25,120 bases of DNA from Proteobacteria bacterium UBA6921 (GCA_002450895.1 DKAR01000020.1:1-25120), one strand, 5' to 3'. Counted from the stretch's first letter, positions 14,592 to 23,750 are shown. Translations and numbers: made by a program. Notes: generated by a model not told the origin, from the sequence alone.

Positions 14592-16346
14592 ATGGACGAA
14601 ACTTCGACTCAAACGTTATCCACAGCGCAAGGTGACGAACTCACGTCAACTATTTTGATCGTCGATGATTCGGATTCGATGCGAATGTTGTTGCGCGAAA
14701 TGCTCGCCGGAGATGGGTATCGAATTGAGGAGGCGGCCAATGGAACCGAAGCGTTGCTGCGCTTCGAGGCTCTCCGTCCGGACATGGTCCTGATGGACCT
14801 GGTCATGCCAGAAATGGACGGCGTTACGCTGTGTCGAAAACTGCGGTCCAGTGCGAACGGCGGCTCGGTGCCTGTGCTGATGATTACGATGTCTGAAGAT
14901 CCACAGTCGGTCGAGCGCGCATTCGATGCCGGAGTCACCGACTACGTTACGAAGCCAGTGCACATGCCGGTGCTACGCAAACGGGTCCAGTATTTGCTCA
15001 AGGCAGTCACAGCGGAGCGCCACGTTCGGCATCTTGCGTTCCATGATGCGCTTACGGGATTGCCAAATCGCATGCTGCTGTTGGATCGATTAAGACTGGC
15101 ATTGACGCAAAGCAAGCGCCATGGTCGGACTCTGGGGTTATTGTTCATCGATCTTGATCAGTTTAAATGGGTCAACGATACCCTGGGTCACGATGCCGGA
15201 GATGAGCTGCTTCGGACTGTTGCCGAACGATTAACTGCCGGAGTTCGATCCTCAGATACCGTGTCGAGGCTCGGTGGCGATGAGTTTGTGATTCTGCTGG
15301 ATGGATTGCGTGGCCCCGAAGATGTCACGCGCGTAGCGCAAAAGATATTGGAAACAATAAAGGCGCCGATGACGATCAACGGTCGCGAAGTTCGCGTTGG
15401 GGGTAGCATCGGAATTTCAGTCTATCCCGGAGATGGCGAGAACGTAGAAGAATTGATGAAGAGCGCGGATACGGCAATGTATCGCGCCAAGGAAGGTGGA
15501 CGGAATCAATTTCGTTTCTTCGCGCCGCAAATGGGTGATTCTGTTGAGCGGCGTTTGTCGATGGCCGCAATTCTGCGCGAAGCGATTGAGTCTCCAAAAG
15601 GCTTGCAATTGCATTTCATGCCGCAGATTTCTCTAATCGATGGTTCAGTGGCGCTGATTGAATCCCTCGTCCGGTGGAATCACCCTGAGTTGGGAATGCT
15701 CGAGGCGAAGGAGTTTCTTCCGCTCGCGGAACAGGCAGGCGTAATCCGCAAGCTTGATGAACGCGTCCTGAAACTGGTTTGCGAGAACGTCGCATCTTGG
15801 CGAGCAAGCGGGATTGACGTCCCGCCCGTGTCCGTTAATTTTTCCGCCGCGCATTTCCGGGAGTCCAATTCAGTCGCATCAATTGCGAGCATTATCGAGG
15901 ACAGTGGCGCCGCTGCCACCAACCTGGTGATCGAGATTTCGGAATTTGTGACGAGTGGACAGGGCGACAACGTCGGCCTCGCGCTCAATGCGATCAAGGA
16001 GCTTGGCGTCGGCTTGTGTGTCGATGACTTTGGTGCAGGAAGTACCATCGTCGCGAATCTCGTTCGGTATCCCATCGACAGCGTAAAACTCGATCCCGGT
16101 ATTGTGCGCGGCGCGGCGGCCAATTCGCGCGATGCCACTCTGGTGAGGGCATTGGTTGCCTTCTCGGAAATTGCCAAGCTGAATGTCATCGCGGAAGGCG
16201 TTGAAACGCAAGAACAGCTGAGGGCGATGCGGGAATTGGGTTGTGATCAGGCACAGGGTTTTGTTTTCGGCGAGCCATTTGCCGCAGCGGAGCTGGCGGC
16301 AGTGTTGTCGCGTTTTTCCTGGCAATCATCGAAAAGGTCGCGGTGA
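14592..16346 (+). CDS. Response regulator with GGDEF and EAL domains (c-di-GMP synthesis/degradation)
   Basis: The protein (584 residues) starts at ATG 14592 with AGGAG seven bases upstream. Residues 20-135 are a receiver with acidic pair D25-D26, phosphoacceptor D69 (LMDLVMPEMDG) and K121. Residues ~148-310 are a GGDEF domain with intact GGDEF (228-232) and an RxxD inhibitory site (219-222, five residues before it), so diguanylate cyclase activity with product inhibition is expected. Residues ~330-575 are an EAL domain: the signature is ESL (357-359), while N416, E449, D478-D479, K499, E535 and the QGFVFG segment are kept; the usual YQP near its start is FMP (342-344). Phosphodiesterase activity is therefore likely but not certain. 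It lies between two Hpt-bearing kinases and is the obvious phosphate acceptor for either. Confidence 0.93.
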   Translation: MDETSTQTLSTAQGDELTSTILIVDDSDSMRMLLREMLAGDGYRIEEAANGTEALLRFEALRPDMVLMDLVMPEMDGVTLCRKLRSSANGGSVPVLMITMSEDPQSVERAFDAGVTDYVTKPVHMPVLRKRVQYLLKAVTAERHVRHLAFHDALTGLPNRMLLLDRLRLALTQSKRHGRTLGLLFIDLDQFKWVNDTLGHDAGDELLRTVAERLTAGVRSSDTVSRLGGDEFVILLDGLRGPEDVTRVAQKILETIKAPMTINGREVRVGGSIGISVYPGDGENVEELMKSADTAMYRAKEGGRNQFRFFAPQMGDSVERRLSMAAILREAIESPKGLQLHFMPQISLIDGSVALIESLVRWNHPELGMLEAKEFLPLAEQAGVIRKLDERVLKLVCENVASWRASGIDVPPVSVNFSAAHFRESNSVASIASIIEDSGAAATNLVIEISEFVTSGQGDNVGLALNAIKELGVGLCVDDFGAGSTIVANLVRYPIDSVKLDPGIVRGAAANSRDATLVRALVAFSEIAKLNVIAEGVETQEQLRAMRELGCDQAQGFVFGEPFAAAELAAVLSRFSWQSSKRSR

Positions 16347-16398
16347 CAAAACTTGTGGATACAGAAATTGAAAATCTATTGAAGGTGGGGAAGTCGAA

Positions 16399-19300
16399 GT
16401 GACGGCACGGGGACAACATCCAGATAAAGCATACGCCGTTCTGATCGCCGTATCGCTGACGCTGGCCATTGCTACGGCGTATGCCGTGTCCGGGAAGCTC
16501 GGGCTCATGCTGGCCATCCCGCCGGGCTATGCCACTGCAATTTTTCCGGCGTCTGGCATTGCGCTGGCGGCGACGCTGCTGTGGGGTTTGCGCGGATCAC
16601 TTGGTGCGTGGCTCGGGTCATTCGCGATGAACCTGTCGACATCCGCGAGCAGTCTTGCGGAACCATCGTTGGGCGCGATGTTCATTCCCTTCTCAATCGC
16701 CACCGGCGCGTTCTTCCAGGCGCACTTCGGCGCTTTTCTTATTCAGCGACTGATTGGTTATCCCACGGCGCTTGATCGGGAGCGTGACATTGCGCTGTTC
16801 ATGGCGGTGTGCGGCCCGGTGGGCTGTGTGGTAAGCGCATCGTTCGGTGTCACTGCATTGTGGTACGTGGGCGCCATCAGCGATAGCCAGTATCTTTCAA
16901 ACTGGGGCAACTGGTGGCTAGGCGATGCGCTCGGCGTCATGATCGTTACCCCGCTGCTGCTCGCGTTTTTTTCCGAGCCACGCAACGCCTGGTCGCGTCG
17001 CCGAACGTCGCTGGTGGTCCCGCTATGTGCGGTTTCAGTTCTGGTCATCGTTGCGTATCTGATCGCCAGTAACTGGGAAGACAAGCGCATTCGGGTCGAT
17101 TTCGAAAGCGCAGCAAGTCAAACCGCAGCCACGTTCCAGCGCGAATTGTCCGATCTCTCGGATGTCGTCGATTCCATCGTTCGGCTCTATCAAAGCTCAA
17201 ATACGGTGGACAGCGAGGAGTTTCGCCACTTCGCAGCGCCCGTTGTATTGCGAAATCCATCGATACGGGCGTTGGAGTGGGTTCCGATCGTGACGGACCC
17301 GGAGCGCGAGAAGTTCGAATCTGAAATCCGGGCACGCGGGTACCCCCATTTCATGATCCGCGAGCGTGACGAGGAAGGCGGACTACGTGCCGCAAGTCGG
17401 CGCCAGAATTATTTTCCGGTGACATACATCGAGCCGTGGGGTTCGAACGAAGTCGCGCACGGATTTGACCTGGGGTCCAACGAGATCAGAAAGTCGGCGA
17501 TCGATCGTGCGATGGCGACCGGCTCTTCGTCGGCAACCGAACGAGTGCGTCTCTTGCAGGGCTCCTCGCAGTCCGGGCGATTCGGAGTCTTGTTGCTTCA
17601 GCCGGTATTCCGCTCGGGCGAGCATCGGGACGGAGCGCATTTGCAGGGGTTTGCGCTGGGCGTCCTGAATCTTCGCGAAACGATCAGTGCCATTGCCGGA
17701 TCGGGCGAAGGGACGCGATTCAATCTCGAACTCGTGGATCATGACGCGGTGGGCGACGCACGGTGGTTGCACCCGTCGGAACCGCCGGCCAGCGTGTACA
17801 AATCGCGTTTTGAATTTCGACTGCCGGTTCAATTCGGCGGTCGCCATTGGGAAGCACGTTTCACGGCGACTCCGACTTATCTTCAGCAGCAGCAAACCTG
17901 GCAATCGTGGCTTGTGCTTGCCGGGGGCATGCTGTTCATCAGCATGCTCGAGTCATACCTCTTGCTTATCAGTGGCCGATCATCGCGCGTCGAGCAGATG
18001 GTTCTTGAACGAACACGCGCGTTGGACGATGCGAATCGCTCCATCATAGATCACGACCGCATCATGTCCGGAATCGGCGCCATCCAGGAGCAATTCATTT
18101 CCAGTGCAACCCCACAGGCCCTCTATGACTGCGCGCTCAATGAGATGGTTGCGGTCAGTAACAGTGAGTATGGGTTTATCGCAGTGATCCGGCGCGACCC
18201 GGATGGAAAGTCATATCTCCAAACGATTGCCATGACGAATCTTTCGGCGCACCCGCTGTATGCAGACTACTATCGGAAGACCGCGCCGGTCGGAATGCGC
18301 ACCACCAATTTGAATTCGTTGCTTGGCGCAGCGGCGAAAACCGGGCATTACGTCATTGCGAACAATCCCGAGACGGATCCTCGCGGGGCCGGTTCCCCCG
18401 AAGGCCATCCAAAGCTGAATTCATTTTTTGGTGCGCCATTGCGACGCGGCGAAGAGGTGGTTGGAATCATCGGTCTGGCGAATCGACCGGAAGGATTCAG
18501 CGAGTCGTTCGCCACCTATCTCGATCCGCTGTTGAATACGGTAGCCAATGTGATTGTCGCGTCGATCAGCGCCCAGCGTCGCCAGGAAATGGAGCGCGAG
18601 CTCGCGCATAGCCAGGAACTGCTCAGCGAAGCGCAACGCATTGCGCACGTCGGTCATTGGGACTGGAATACGCGCACTAACGAGCTCAAGTGGTCCGACG
18701 AACGCTATCGTATCAGCGGCCACGAGCCGGGTACGTTCGTTCCGACGTTCACCAATTTTATTGAAGCCATACATCCGGACGATCGTGCGCGCGTAACTTC
18801 AGCCATTCAGGACGCATTGCGTAGCGAAAAGCCGTACCAGGAGGAATTTCGAATTTTTCGCGCCGATGGCCAGGCGCGGTGGGTCTATGGCGCTGGGGAG
18901 TTGCAGCGGGACGCGGGTGGTCAACCGGTGCGCATGGTCGGGATCATACTGGACATTACCGACCGAAAGCTCGCCGAGCAGGAATTGACACTGGCGCGCG
19001 ACGTTGCCGATCGCGCCAATCGCGCGAAGTCCGAATTCCTGTCGAACATGTCGCACGAACTGCGAACGCCAATGAATGCGATTCTTGGTTATGCGCAATT
19101 GCTTGCCTATGAAACCGGCGTATCAGAAAAAGGTCGCGGCCAGTTGGCGCACATACAACATGCGGGCGAGCATCTGTTGAACCTGATCAACGATGTGCTG
19201 GATTTTTCTCGAATCGAATCCGGCGGCATGACCGTGTTCCATGAAGACGTGGAGCTTGGATCACTGTTGCGCGAGGTCAAGAGTCTGATCAAGCCCGTCG

Positions 19301-20934
19301 CAACGGCGCGAAATATCAGCGTCAATGTTGACGACGCCAGTGGCGCCAATGTCGTTGTGCATGCCGATCGCACGCGCCTCAAGCAGGTCATCCTCAACCT
19401 GATGTCCAACGCAGTGAAGTACAACCGGCCCAAGGGTGAAGTGGAAGTTCGCTGCGCAGTCGATTCGACCGCGGTACAGATTTCGGTTCGCGATACCGGT
19501 CTGGGCATCAGCCTGGAAAAGCAGCAGGAACTGTTCCAGCCGTTTAATCGCCTGGGTCAGGAACGCGGAGAAGTTGAGGGGACGGGTATTGGCCTTGTCA
19601 TCGCGCGCCGCCTGGTTGAACTCATGGGCGGGTCGATTGGTTTGCGCAGTACTTTGAACGTGGGCAGCACTTTCTTTGTACAAATGCCGTGTGAAATTCG
19701 TGTCACCGAAGTGGCCGCGGTCCCTACGGCTGAGGATCTCACCAAAACGCTCAAGTCCGGAGCGTTGGAGCGCATCATCCTTTACGTCGAGGACAACCCG
19801 GCCAATATGGACATCGTTCGGTCCGTATTTCAGACATTCTGGCCAAAGTCCACATTCCTTGAAGCGACGACGGGCGAACTCGGCGTGGCCATCGCATTGC
19901 GCGAGCGGCCCGATCTGATCCTGATGGATATCAATTTGCCGGGAATCGATGGATTTGAGGCATTGCGGCGCATTCGCCTTGGCGATACGGATCGCCACGT
20001 GCCGGTGTATGCGCTTACTGCAAACGCTTTGCCGTCCGACATTCAGCGCGGGATCGAAGAAGGGTTTTCCGGATATCTCACAAAGCCCGTCGATGTCCCG
20101 CGGTTCGTGCGCCTGGTGGATGAGGTGCTGGCGAATCCACGAAACGCGACACTGGTGCCGACAGGACCAACCCGTCCGGTCAGCCGGCGCATTCTTGTCG
20201 TTGACGACGATGACGTAAACCTCGAAATACTTCGGTCTTTGGTCCAGGCCTTTGGATTTGAATCGGACGGTGCGCGCAGCGGCAAGGAAGCCATCGAGAA
20301 ACTGCATCTTGTCGGGTATGGACTGGTGCTGATGGATTGCGAAATGCCACAGATGACCGGGTACGAAGCGACAGAGGTAATTCGAAAAAATGCATCGCTG
20401 TCGAGCCTGCCCATCATTGCCGTCAGTGCCACCTCGCCGGCAGAAGACGCTGCCGCTCGCGCGAAAGCCGGCTTTACGGACGTGATGCCCAAGCCGATCA
20501 GCGCACCCAAATTGCGCGCGATTCTCGACCAGTATCTGAATGACGTTGCTGCTCCGGCGGACGTGTCTGCCGGTGAATCCGGTGAAGCGGTGAACATCCG
20601 GATTCTCGAGCAGCTCCGATCCTTGCTTGGTCCCAAAACCACGCAGGTCGTCGATTCTCTTCTGGCCGATGTGCCATCGCGCCTTGAGCGACTTCGCAAT
20701 GCGATTGCCGCCAATGATCTCGAAGTAGCGCGCCGCGAAGCGCATACGATGAAGGGAAGTTCGGCAAACCTGGGCGCCACAAACTTTTCCAACCTGTGTG
20801 CGCTGATTAATGATGCGTGCAAGCAGGGCCGGACGGACGGATTGGAAGCGATGTTCGCCAAGGCGGCGGAAGAGTTCGAGCAACATGTCCGACCCGCGCT
20901 CGACCAATTCCGGAGGAATATCGCCGAGTCGTGA
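16399..20934 (+). CDS. Hybrid histidine kinase, MASE1-CHASE-GAF-PAS-HisKA-HATPase-REC-REC-Hpt
   Basis: The protein has 1511 residues from GTG 16399, which follows GGTGGGG about eight bases upstream. Order: multi-helix MASE1 membrane domain (about 10-205); CHASE-like extracytoplasmic domain (about 232-430, IRALEWVPIV and VAHGFDLGS); membrane helix (501-525); GAF (about 564-724); PAS (about 736-860); HisKA with SHELRTP (H886); HATPase with NLMSNAVKYN, DTGLGI and GTGIGL; receiver 1 with D1177 (LMDINLPGIDG); receiver 2 with D1313 (LMDCEMPQMTG) and KPI; C-terminal Hpt with H1449 (AHTMKGSSANLGA). All phosphotransfer residues are present. MASE1 suggests a second, membrane-embedded input. The kinase core and receiver 1 closely resemble the kinase encoded at 11010, indicating duplication. 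It starts 52 bases after the c-di-GMP enzyme gene, probably same operon. Confidence 0.93.
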   Translation: MTARGQHPDKAYAVLIAVSLTLAIATAYAVSGKLGLMLAIPPGYATAIFPASGIALAATLLWGLRGSLGAWLGSFAMNLSTSASSLAEPSLGAMFIPFSIATGAFFQAHFGAFLIQRLIGYPTALDRERDIALFMAVCGPVGCVVSASFGVTALWYVGAISDSQYLSNWGNWWLGDALGVMIVTPLLLAFFSEPRNAWSRRRTSLVVPLCAVSVLVIVAYLIASNWEDKRIRVDFESAASQTAATFQRELSDLSDVVDSIVRLYQSSNTVDSEEFRHFAAPVVLRNPSIRALEWVPIVTDPEREKFESEIRARGYPHFMIRERDEEGGLRAASRRQNYFPVTYIEPWGSNEVAHGFDLGSNEIRKSAIDRAMATGSSSATERVRLLQGSSQSGRFGVLLLQPVFRSGEHRDGAHLQGFALGVLNLRETISAIAGSGEGTRFNLELVDHDAVGDARWLHPSEPPASVYKSRFEFRLPVQFGGRHWEARFTATPTYLQQQQTWQSWLVLAGGMLFISMLESYLLLISGRSSRVEQMVLERTRALDDANRSIIDHDRIMSGIGAIQEQFISSATPQALYDCALNEMVAVSNSEYGFIAVIRRDPDGKSYLQTIAMTNLSAHPLYADYYRKTAPVGMRTTNLNSLLGAAAKTGHYVIANNPETDPRGAGSPEGHPKLNSFFGAPLRRGEEVVGIIGLANRPEGFSESFATYLDPLLNTVANVIVASISAQRRQEMERELAHSQELLSEAQRIAHVGHWDWNTRTNELKWSDERYRISGHEPGTFVPTFTNFIEAIHPDDRARVTSAIQDALRSEKPYQEEFRIFRADGQARWVYGAGELQRDAGGQPVRMVGIILDITDRKLAEQELTLARDVADRANRAKSEFLSNMSHELRTPMNAILGYAQLLAYETGVSEKGRGQLAHIQHAGEHLLNLINDVLDFSRIESGGMTVFHEDVELGSLLREVKSLIKPVATARNISVNVDDASGANVVVHADRTRLKQVILNLMSNAVKYNRPKGEVEVRCAVDSTAVQISVRDTGLGISLEKQQELFQPFNRLGQERGEVEGTGIGLVIARRLVELMGGSIGLRSTLNVGSTFFVQMPCEIRVTEVAAVPTAEDLTKTLKSGALERIILYVEDNPANMDIVRSVFQTFWPKSTFLEATTGELGVAIALRERPDLILMDINLPGIDGFEALRRIRLGDTDRHVPVYALTANALPSDIQRGIEEGFSGYLTKPVDVPRFVRLVDEVLANPRNATLVPTGPTRPVSRRILVVDDDDVNLEILRSLVQAFGFESDGARSGKEAIEKLHLVGYGLVLMDCEMPQMTGYEATEVIRKNASLSSLPIIAVSATSPAEDAAARAKAGFTDVMPKPISAPKLRAILDQYLNDVAAPADVSAGESGEAVNIRILEQLRSLLGPKTTQVVDSLLADVPSRLERLRNAIAANDLEVARREAHTMKGSSANLGATNFSNLCALINDACKQGRTDGLEAMFAKAAEEFEQHVRPALDQFRRNIAES

Positions 20935-20988
20935 TTCCCGGCAATAAATTGCGCCCGACTCGTGTCATCGAGCTGTTACTATGGCGCA

Positions 20989-21321
20989 ATGAATCTGGAA
21001 ATTGTCGTTGAAGACCACGTGCTGTCCGTTGAAGTGACTGCAAGCGTCCTGTCAGACGGGAATGAGTTCTTCGACAAGATGGACCGCGACATGGATGCCG
21101 GTTGGCAAATGAGCCGCGAGTGGGTTGAATCTCCGACCCCGATACAGCGCGCACAGATCGCGGCAGACCGCCTGTACACCGCCCTCAGTCGCGACAACAA
21201 GACACTGGCGATGTTGATGGCCGGTTATATTGTGAGTCGCTTGCCGAACGCTCGCCGCATTGTCGTCAACACCGACGGCGACATGCAGGAAACCGAGATC
21301 ATTTTTTCCGCGCCCGTCTAG
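20989..21321 (+). CDS. Conserved hypothetical protein, 110 residues
   Basis: A small soluble acidic protein without signal peptide or membrane helix. The N-terminal half (LEIVVEDHVLSVEV) reads as beta strands, followed by a helix with FFDKMDRDMDAGWQMSREWV and a second helical segment QRAQIAADRLYTAL...LAMLMAGYIVSRLP, ending with VVNTDGDMQETEI. I recall similar uncharacterised small proteins in proteobacteria but no function. ATG 20989 is chosen over an upstream in-frame start at 20962 because the added residues look random. No Shine-Dalgarno is present; a TACTAT box (20977-20982) ends six bases before the ATG, so a leaderless transcript is possible. It follows the second hybrid kinase by 54 bases and is closed by a strong terminator right after its stop. 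Confidence 0.75.
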   Translation: MNLEIVVEDHVLSVEVTASVLSDGNEFFDKMDRDMDAGWQMSREWVESPTPIQRAQIAADRLYTALSRDNKTLAMLMAGYIVSRLPNARRIVVNTDGDMQETEIIFSAPV

Positions 21322-21352
21322 AAAACGGCGTGCCGCTGCGGCACGCCGTTTT
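21322..21352 (+). terminator. Rho-independent terminator, likely bidirectional
   Basis: A perfect 14-base-pair stem (21322-21335 with 21339-21352) with a three-base loop starts directly after the stop codon of the 110-residue protein. A runs flank one side and T runs the other, so it can end transcription of the plus-strand block and of the convergent YbaK-like gene, whose stop is 15 bases further on. Confidence 0.92.
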
Positions 21353-21367
21353 TGCGATCCTGCTGTC

Positions 21368-21847
21368 CTAATGCGAAATCCTGCGACTGAAGTAGCCATG
21401 AATCGCGTTGCGCGTCAGTCTGCGGAAATCTAGTCCGCTGATCCGCACAACGTCGTCGTGGGTGCCGCCTTCAAAATAGATGTCGGGGTAGGCGATCAGC
21501 GCATCGTCGACCGCGACGTCAATTCCAAACGCCGCGCCGATCGGCGGCAAGGCGCCCAGCTCGCAATCTTCGAACAATCCGGCCAAACGATCTTCGCTAG
21601 CAAACTCCAGGTGATCTCGTTGAAGAAATCGTTGCAGCTTGCTCAGCTCGATGTAATGAGTTGAGGGCACAACGACCATCAGGCATCCGTGCGAATCACA
21701 TAGCACGACGCCTTTGGCAAGCTGGTCTCCCGGAACATGCGCCAGCTGCGCTGTTTCGCTACTGCAGGCGCTGTGCGCGTGGCGGATCAGCTCGAACTGG
21801 ATTCCGTGATCCTGAAGGTACCCGCTGAGAGTGGTTGAGATTCCCAT
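21368..21847 (-). CDS. YbaK/EbsC-family aminoacyl-tRNA deacylase-like protein
   Basis: The 159-residue protein matches the YbaK/ProRS-associated editing domain along its whole length: the N-terminal helix (SGYLQDHGIQFELIRHAHS), the conserved lysine in QLAKGVVL (K45), the beta core with LMVVVPSTHYIEL, and the characteristic GALPPIGAAFGIDVAVD segment followed by EGGTHDDVVRISGLDFRRL. Free-standing members of this family hydrolyse mischarged tRNAs such as Cys- or Ala-tRNA-Pro. Which tRNA is edited here cannot be read from the sequence. The start ATG at 21847 has GGAGG seven bases upstream. It stands alone on the minus strand between two plus-strand units and shares the terminator with its convergent neighbour. 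No clear promoter was found in the 247-base gap upstream. Confidence 0.86.
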   Translation of the reverse strand: MGISTTLSGYLQDHGIQFELIRHAHSACSSETAQLAHVPGDQLAKGVVLCDSHGCLMVVVPSTHYIELSKLQRFLQRDHLEFASEDRLAGLFEDCELGALPPIGAAFGIDVAVDDALIAYPDIYFEGGTHDDVVRISGLDFRRLTRNAIHGYFSRRISH

Positions 21848-22046
21848 GCGATATCCTCCGCCTTGAATTGGACTTGTTTTATTTGACCGCAGACCGGGTC
21901 ATGCCGGGTATTCGTGCAAGTACCGAACACGTTGCGGCGCTTATGTAACAGCGTCATAAAAGAATGCAGAGTCGAATCATCAATTTATTCGGTGCATTGC
22001 TGACCCCAGCCATGCGATTGGCACTGGTCACGGCGGACGCCCCTCG

Positions 22047-22055
22047 TGCTATGAT
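22047..22055 (+). promoter_or_regulatory. Extended -10 promoter of the adenylate cyclase gene
   Basis: TGC-TATGAT fits the extended -10 consensus TGn-TATAAT with one mismatch. Transcription would begin near 22062, about 33 bases before the GTG start. No good -35 box is present at normal spacing, as is usual for extended -10 promoters. No CRP-type TGTGA-N6-TCACA site was seen in this gap. Confidence 0.45.
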
Positions 22056-22094
22056 TTCAGGACAAAAACTATCCCTCGGTCCGCAGCTTAGGTT

Positions 22095-23750
22095 GTGGAA
22101 CCGACGCAAACATTGGGTCGTCAGGTGGCAAGGGCACGTTTGCTTAACAGGGTAGGATCTTTATTGAACATTCAGCAGGTGCTGGGGCGACCCCTCGCGT
22201 TTCTCGCGCAAGGTCTGATTGACGCGCTGATTCGCATTCGTGAGTTGCAGGCCGCGCTCCGTATTCCGGTTGCCGTAAAGTTCGCTGCGTCGATCAGTGT
22301 CGTTATCACATTGTCGATGGCGATTCTTGGTGCCCTGATCATTCACAATCAGACCGAAATCCTGTACCGGCAGATTCATGCGACCGGCCGAACGGTCGTG
22401 GCGCAGATGGCCAAGTCCACGACTGAGCCGCTCCTCGCCAAGGACACGCTGCTGCTCGACGTGCTGTCCGCCAATCTCGCCACGGCGGAAGACGTTATCG
22501 GAACGGCGATATTCAGCGCGGACCGGCGGCTCGTCTCGAGCGCGGGTTTTCAGCCGTTCGAAAGCACCGCGCCTTACACGGATTCCAAGAAGTTCTTTCT
22601 TGACGGAAGCATGCGCACCATGGACTGGCAGTGGGCCGAAGCGCCGCGCGGCGCCATCGACGCCATCGCGTTCATCAGCCCGGTCCGTTTCAAGGACATG
22701 ATTGTTGGCTACGCAGTCATCTCCTTTACTCGCAGCACGCTGAGCCAGTCCATCAACGAAACAAAGCAGTCCATTATTTCCGCGGCGACGATCATGATTC
22801 TGGCGGGGATCGTCGTGGCCTACCTCGTTGGGCGACGACTGTATAAACCCATCTACCAGGTCGCCGATGCCAGCCGTGCGATCAGCATGGGACATTACGA
22901 TCATCAGATCGAATCCAAGCGCAATGATGAAATCGGCGATCTGATCGGGGCGATCAATGCGACCGCGCGATCGCTGAAACTGAAGTCGCAACACATGGCG
23001 CAGGGCATTCGTCACCGCAAGCAGATTGCCGACGCGCTGCAACGCCATCTGCCTGCCAACGTGGCGCGCGAAATTATCGACAATTCCAGCCCCAATGCGG
23101 TGACGTTGGGTGGTAGCCATCTCAATGCGAGCGTTGTGTTCATCGATATCGTGGGATTTACGGCGCTTTCGGAAATCATGACGCCGAAACAGGTCGGCGA
23201 ATTGTTGAGCGATTTCTACGGTGCAGTTGCTGAAACCGTCGAGCTCTATCAGGGCACGATCGACAAGTTTATTGGCGACTGCGCGATGATCATTTTCGGC
23301 ATTGCGAAGGAAGACGACCAGCATGCGTTCCACGCCATTGCCTATTGCGTCTTTTTCCGGAAGCTGATGACGCTGCTGAACCGGTTGCGAATCGTTCAGG
23401 GCAAATTGCCGGTGCATTTCCGCATCGGCATCAACACCGGAGATATGCTGGCGGGATACATCGGATCGACCGAACGCGTGCAATACACAGTCGTCGGTGA
23501 CGCGGTAAACATCGCCTCGCGCTTGTGCTCCGCGGCGGTTTCCGACCAGATACTGATCACCGAGGATACGCTCCGCGTTCCCGCGCTTGCCGACAAACTC
23601 AATGTCACGGCGTACGAGTCCATTCAGGTTCGCAACAAATCCAATCCGCTCAGCACGTATCTCGTGCATGATGTGAGTCTCTTTTACCGGTCTGCAATGG
23701 ACAGGCAGATCAAGAATTTCGTGGTCGAATTCAGCAAAGACCGCTCCTAA
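22095..23750 (+). CDS. Membrane-bound class III adenylate cyclase with periplasmic sensor region and HAMP
   Basis: The protein has 551 residues from GTG 22095. An N-terminal ~60-residue amphipathic region precedes a membrane helix (63-83), a periplasmic sensor domain (about 84-227), a second helix (228-246), a HAMP domain (about 247-300) and a class III nucleotide cyclase domain (about 340-535). Catalytic residues are present: metal-binding D351 (VVFIDIVGFT) and D395 (KFIGDCAMIIFG), K391 and T465 (QYTVVGDAVNIASRL) in the base-specifying positions, N472 and transition-state R476. The K/T pair favours ATP, so cAMP as product. A TTG at 22164 has a better ribosome site (AGGG/AGG upstream) and would shorten the protein by 23 residues without touching the domains. 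The gene is followed by a helical-repeat protein in the same direction after about 130 bases. Confidence 0.9.
   Translation: MEPTQTLGRQVARARLLNRVGSLLNIQQVLGRPLAFLAQGLIDALIRIRELQAALRIPVAVKFAASISVVITLSMAILGALIIHNQTEILYRQIHATGRTVVAQMAKSTTEPLLAKDTLLLDVLSANLATAEDVIGTAIFSADRRLVSSAGFQPFESTAPYTDSKKFFLDGSMRTMDWQWAEAPRGAIDAIAFISPVRFKDMIVGYAVISFTRSTLSQSINETKQSIISAATIMILAGIVVAYLVGRRLYKPIYQVADASRAISMGHYDHQIESKRNDEIGDLIGAINATARSLKLKSQHMAQGIRHRKQIADALQRHLPANVAREIIDNSSPNAVTLGGSHLNASVVFIDIVGFTALSEIMTPKQVGELLSDFYGAVAETVELYQGTIDKFIGDCAMIIFGIAKEDDQHAFHAIAYCVFFRKLMTLLNRLRIVQGKLPVHFRIGINTGDMLAGYIGSTERVQYTVVGDAVNIASRLCSAAVSDQILITEDTLRVPALADKLNVTAYESIQVRNKSNPLSTYLVHDVSLFYRSAMDRQIKNFVVEFSKDRS

Noticed and set aside
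19261..20907. Long open frame (548 codons) on the minus strand opposite the second hybrid kinase
   Set aside because: The translation is rich in R, H and Q, lacks any recognisable domain, and mirrors a well-supported kinase/receiver coding frame; it is a GC-rich antisense shadow.
22027..22094. CRP-binding site at the adenylate cyclase promoter
   Set aside because: No TGTGA-N6-TCACA-like palindrome is present around the extended -10 box.
22161..23669. Open frame of 502 codons on the minus strand opposite the adenylate cyclase
   Set aside because: Composition is arginine/aspartate-rich with no domain, while the plus strand has all cyclase motifs.
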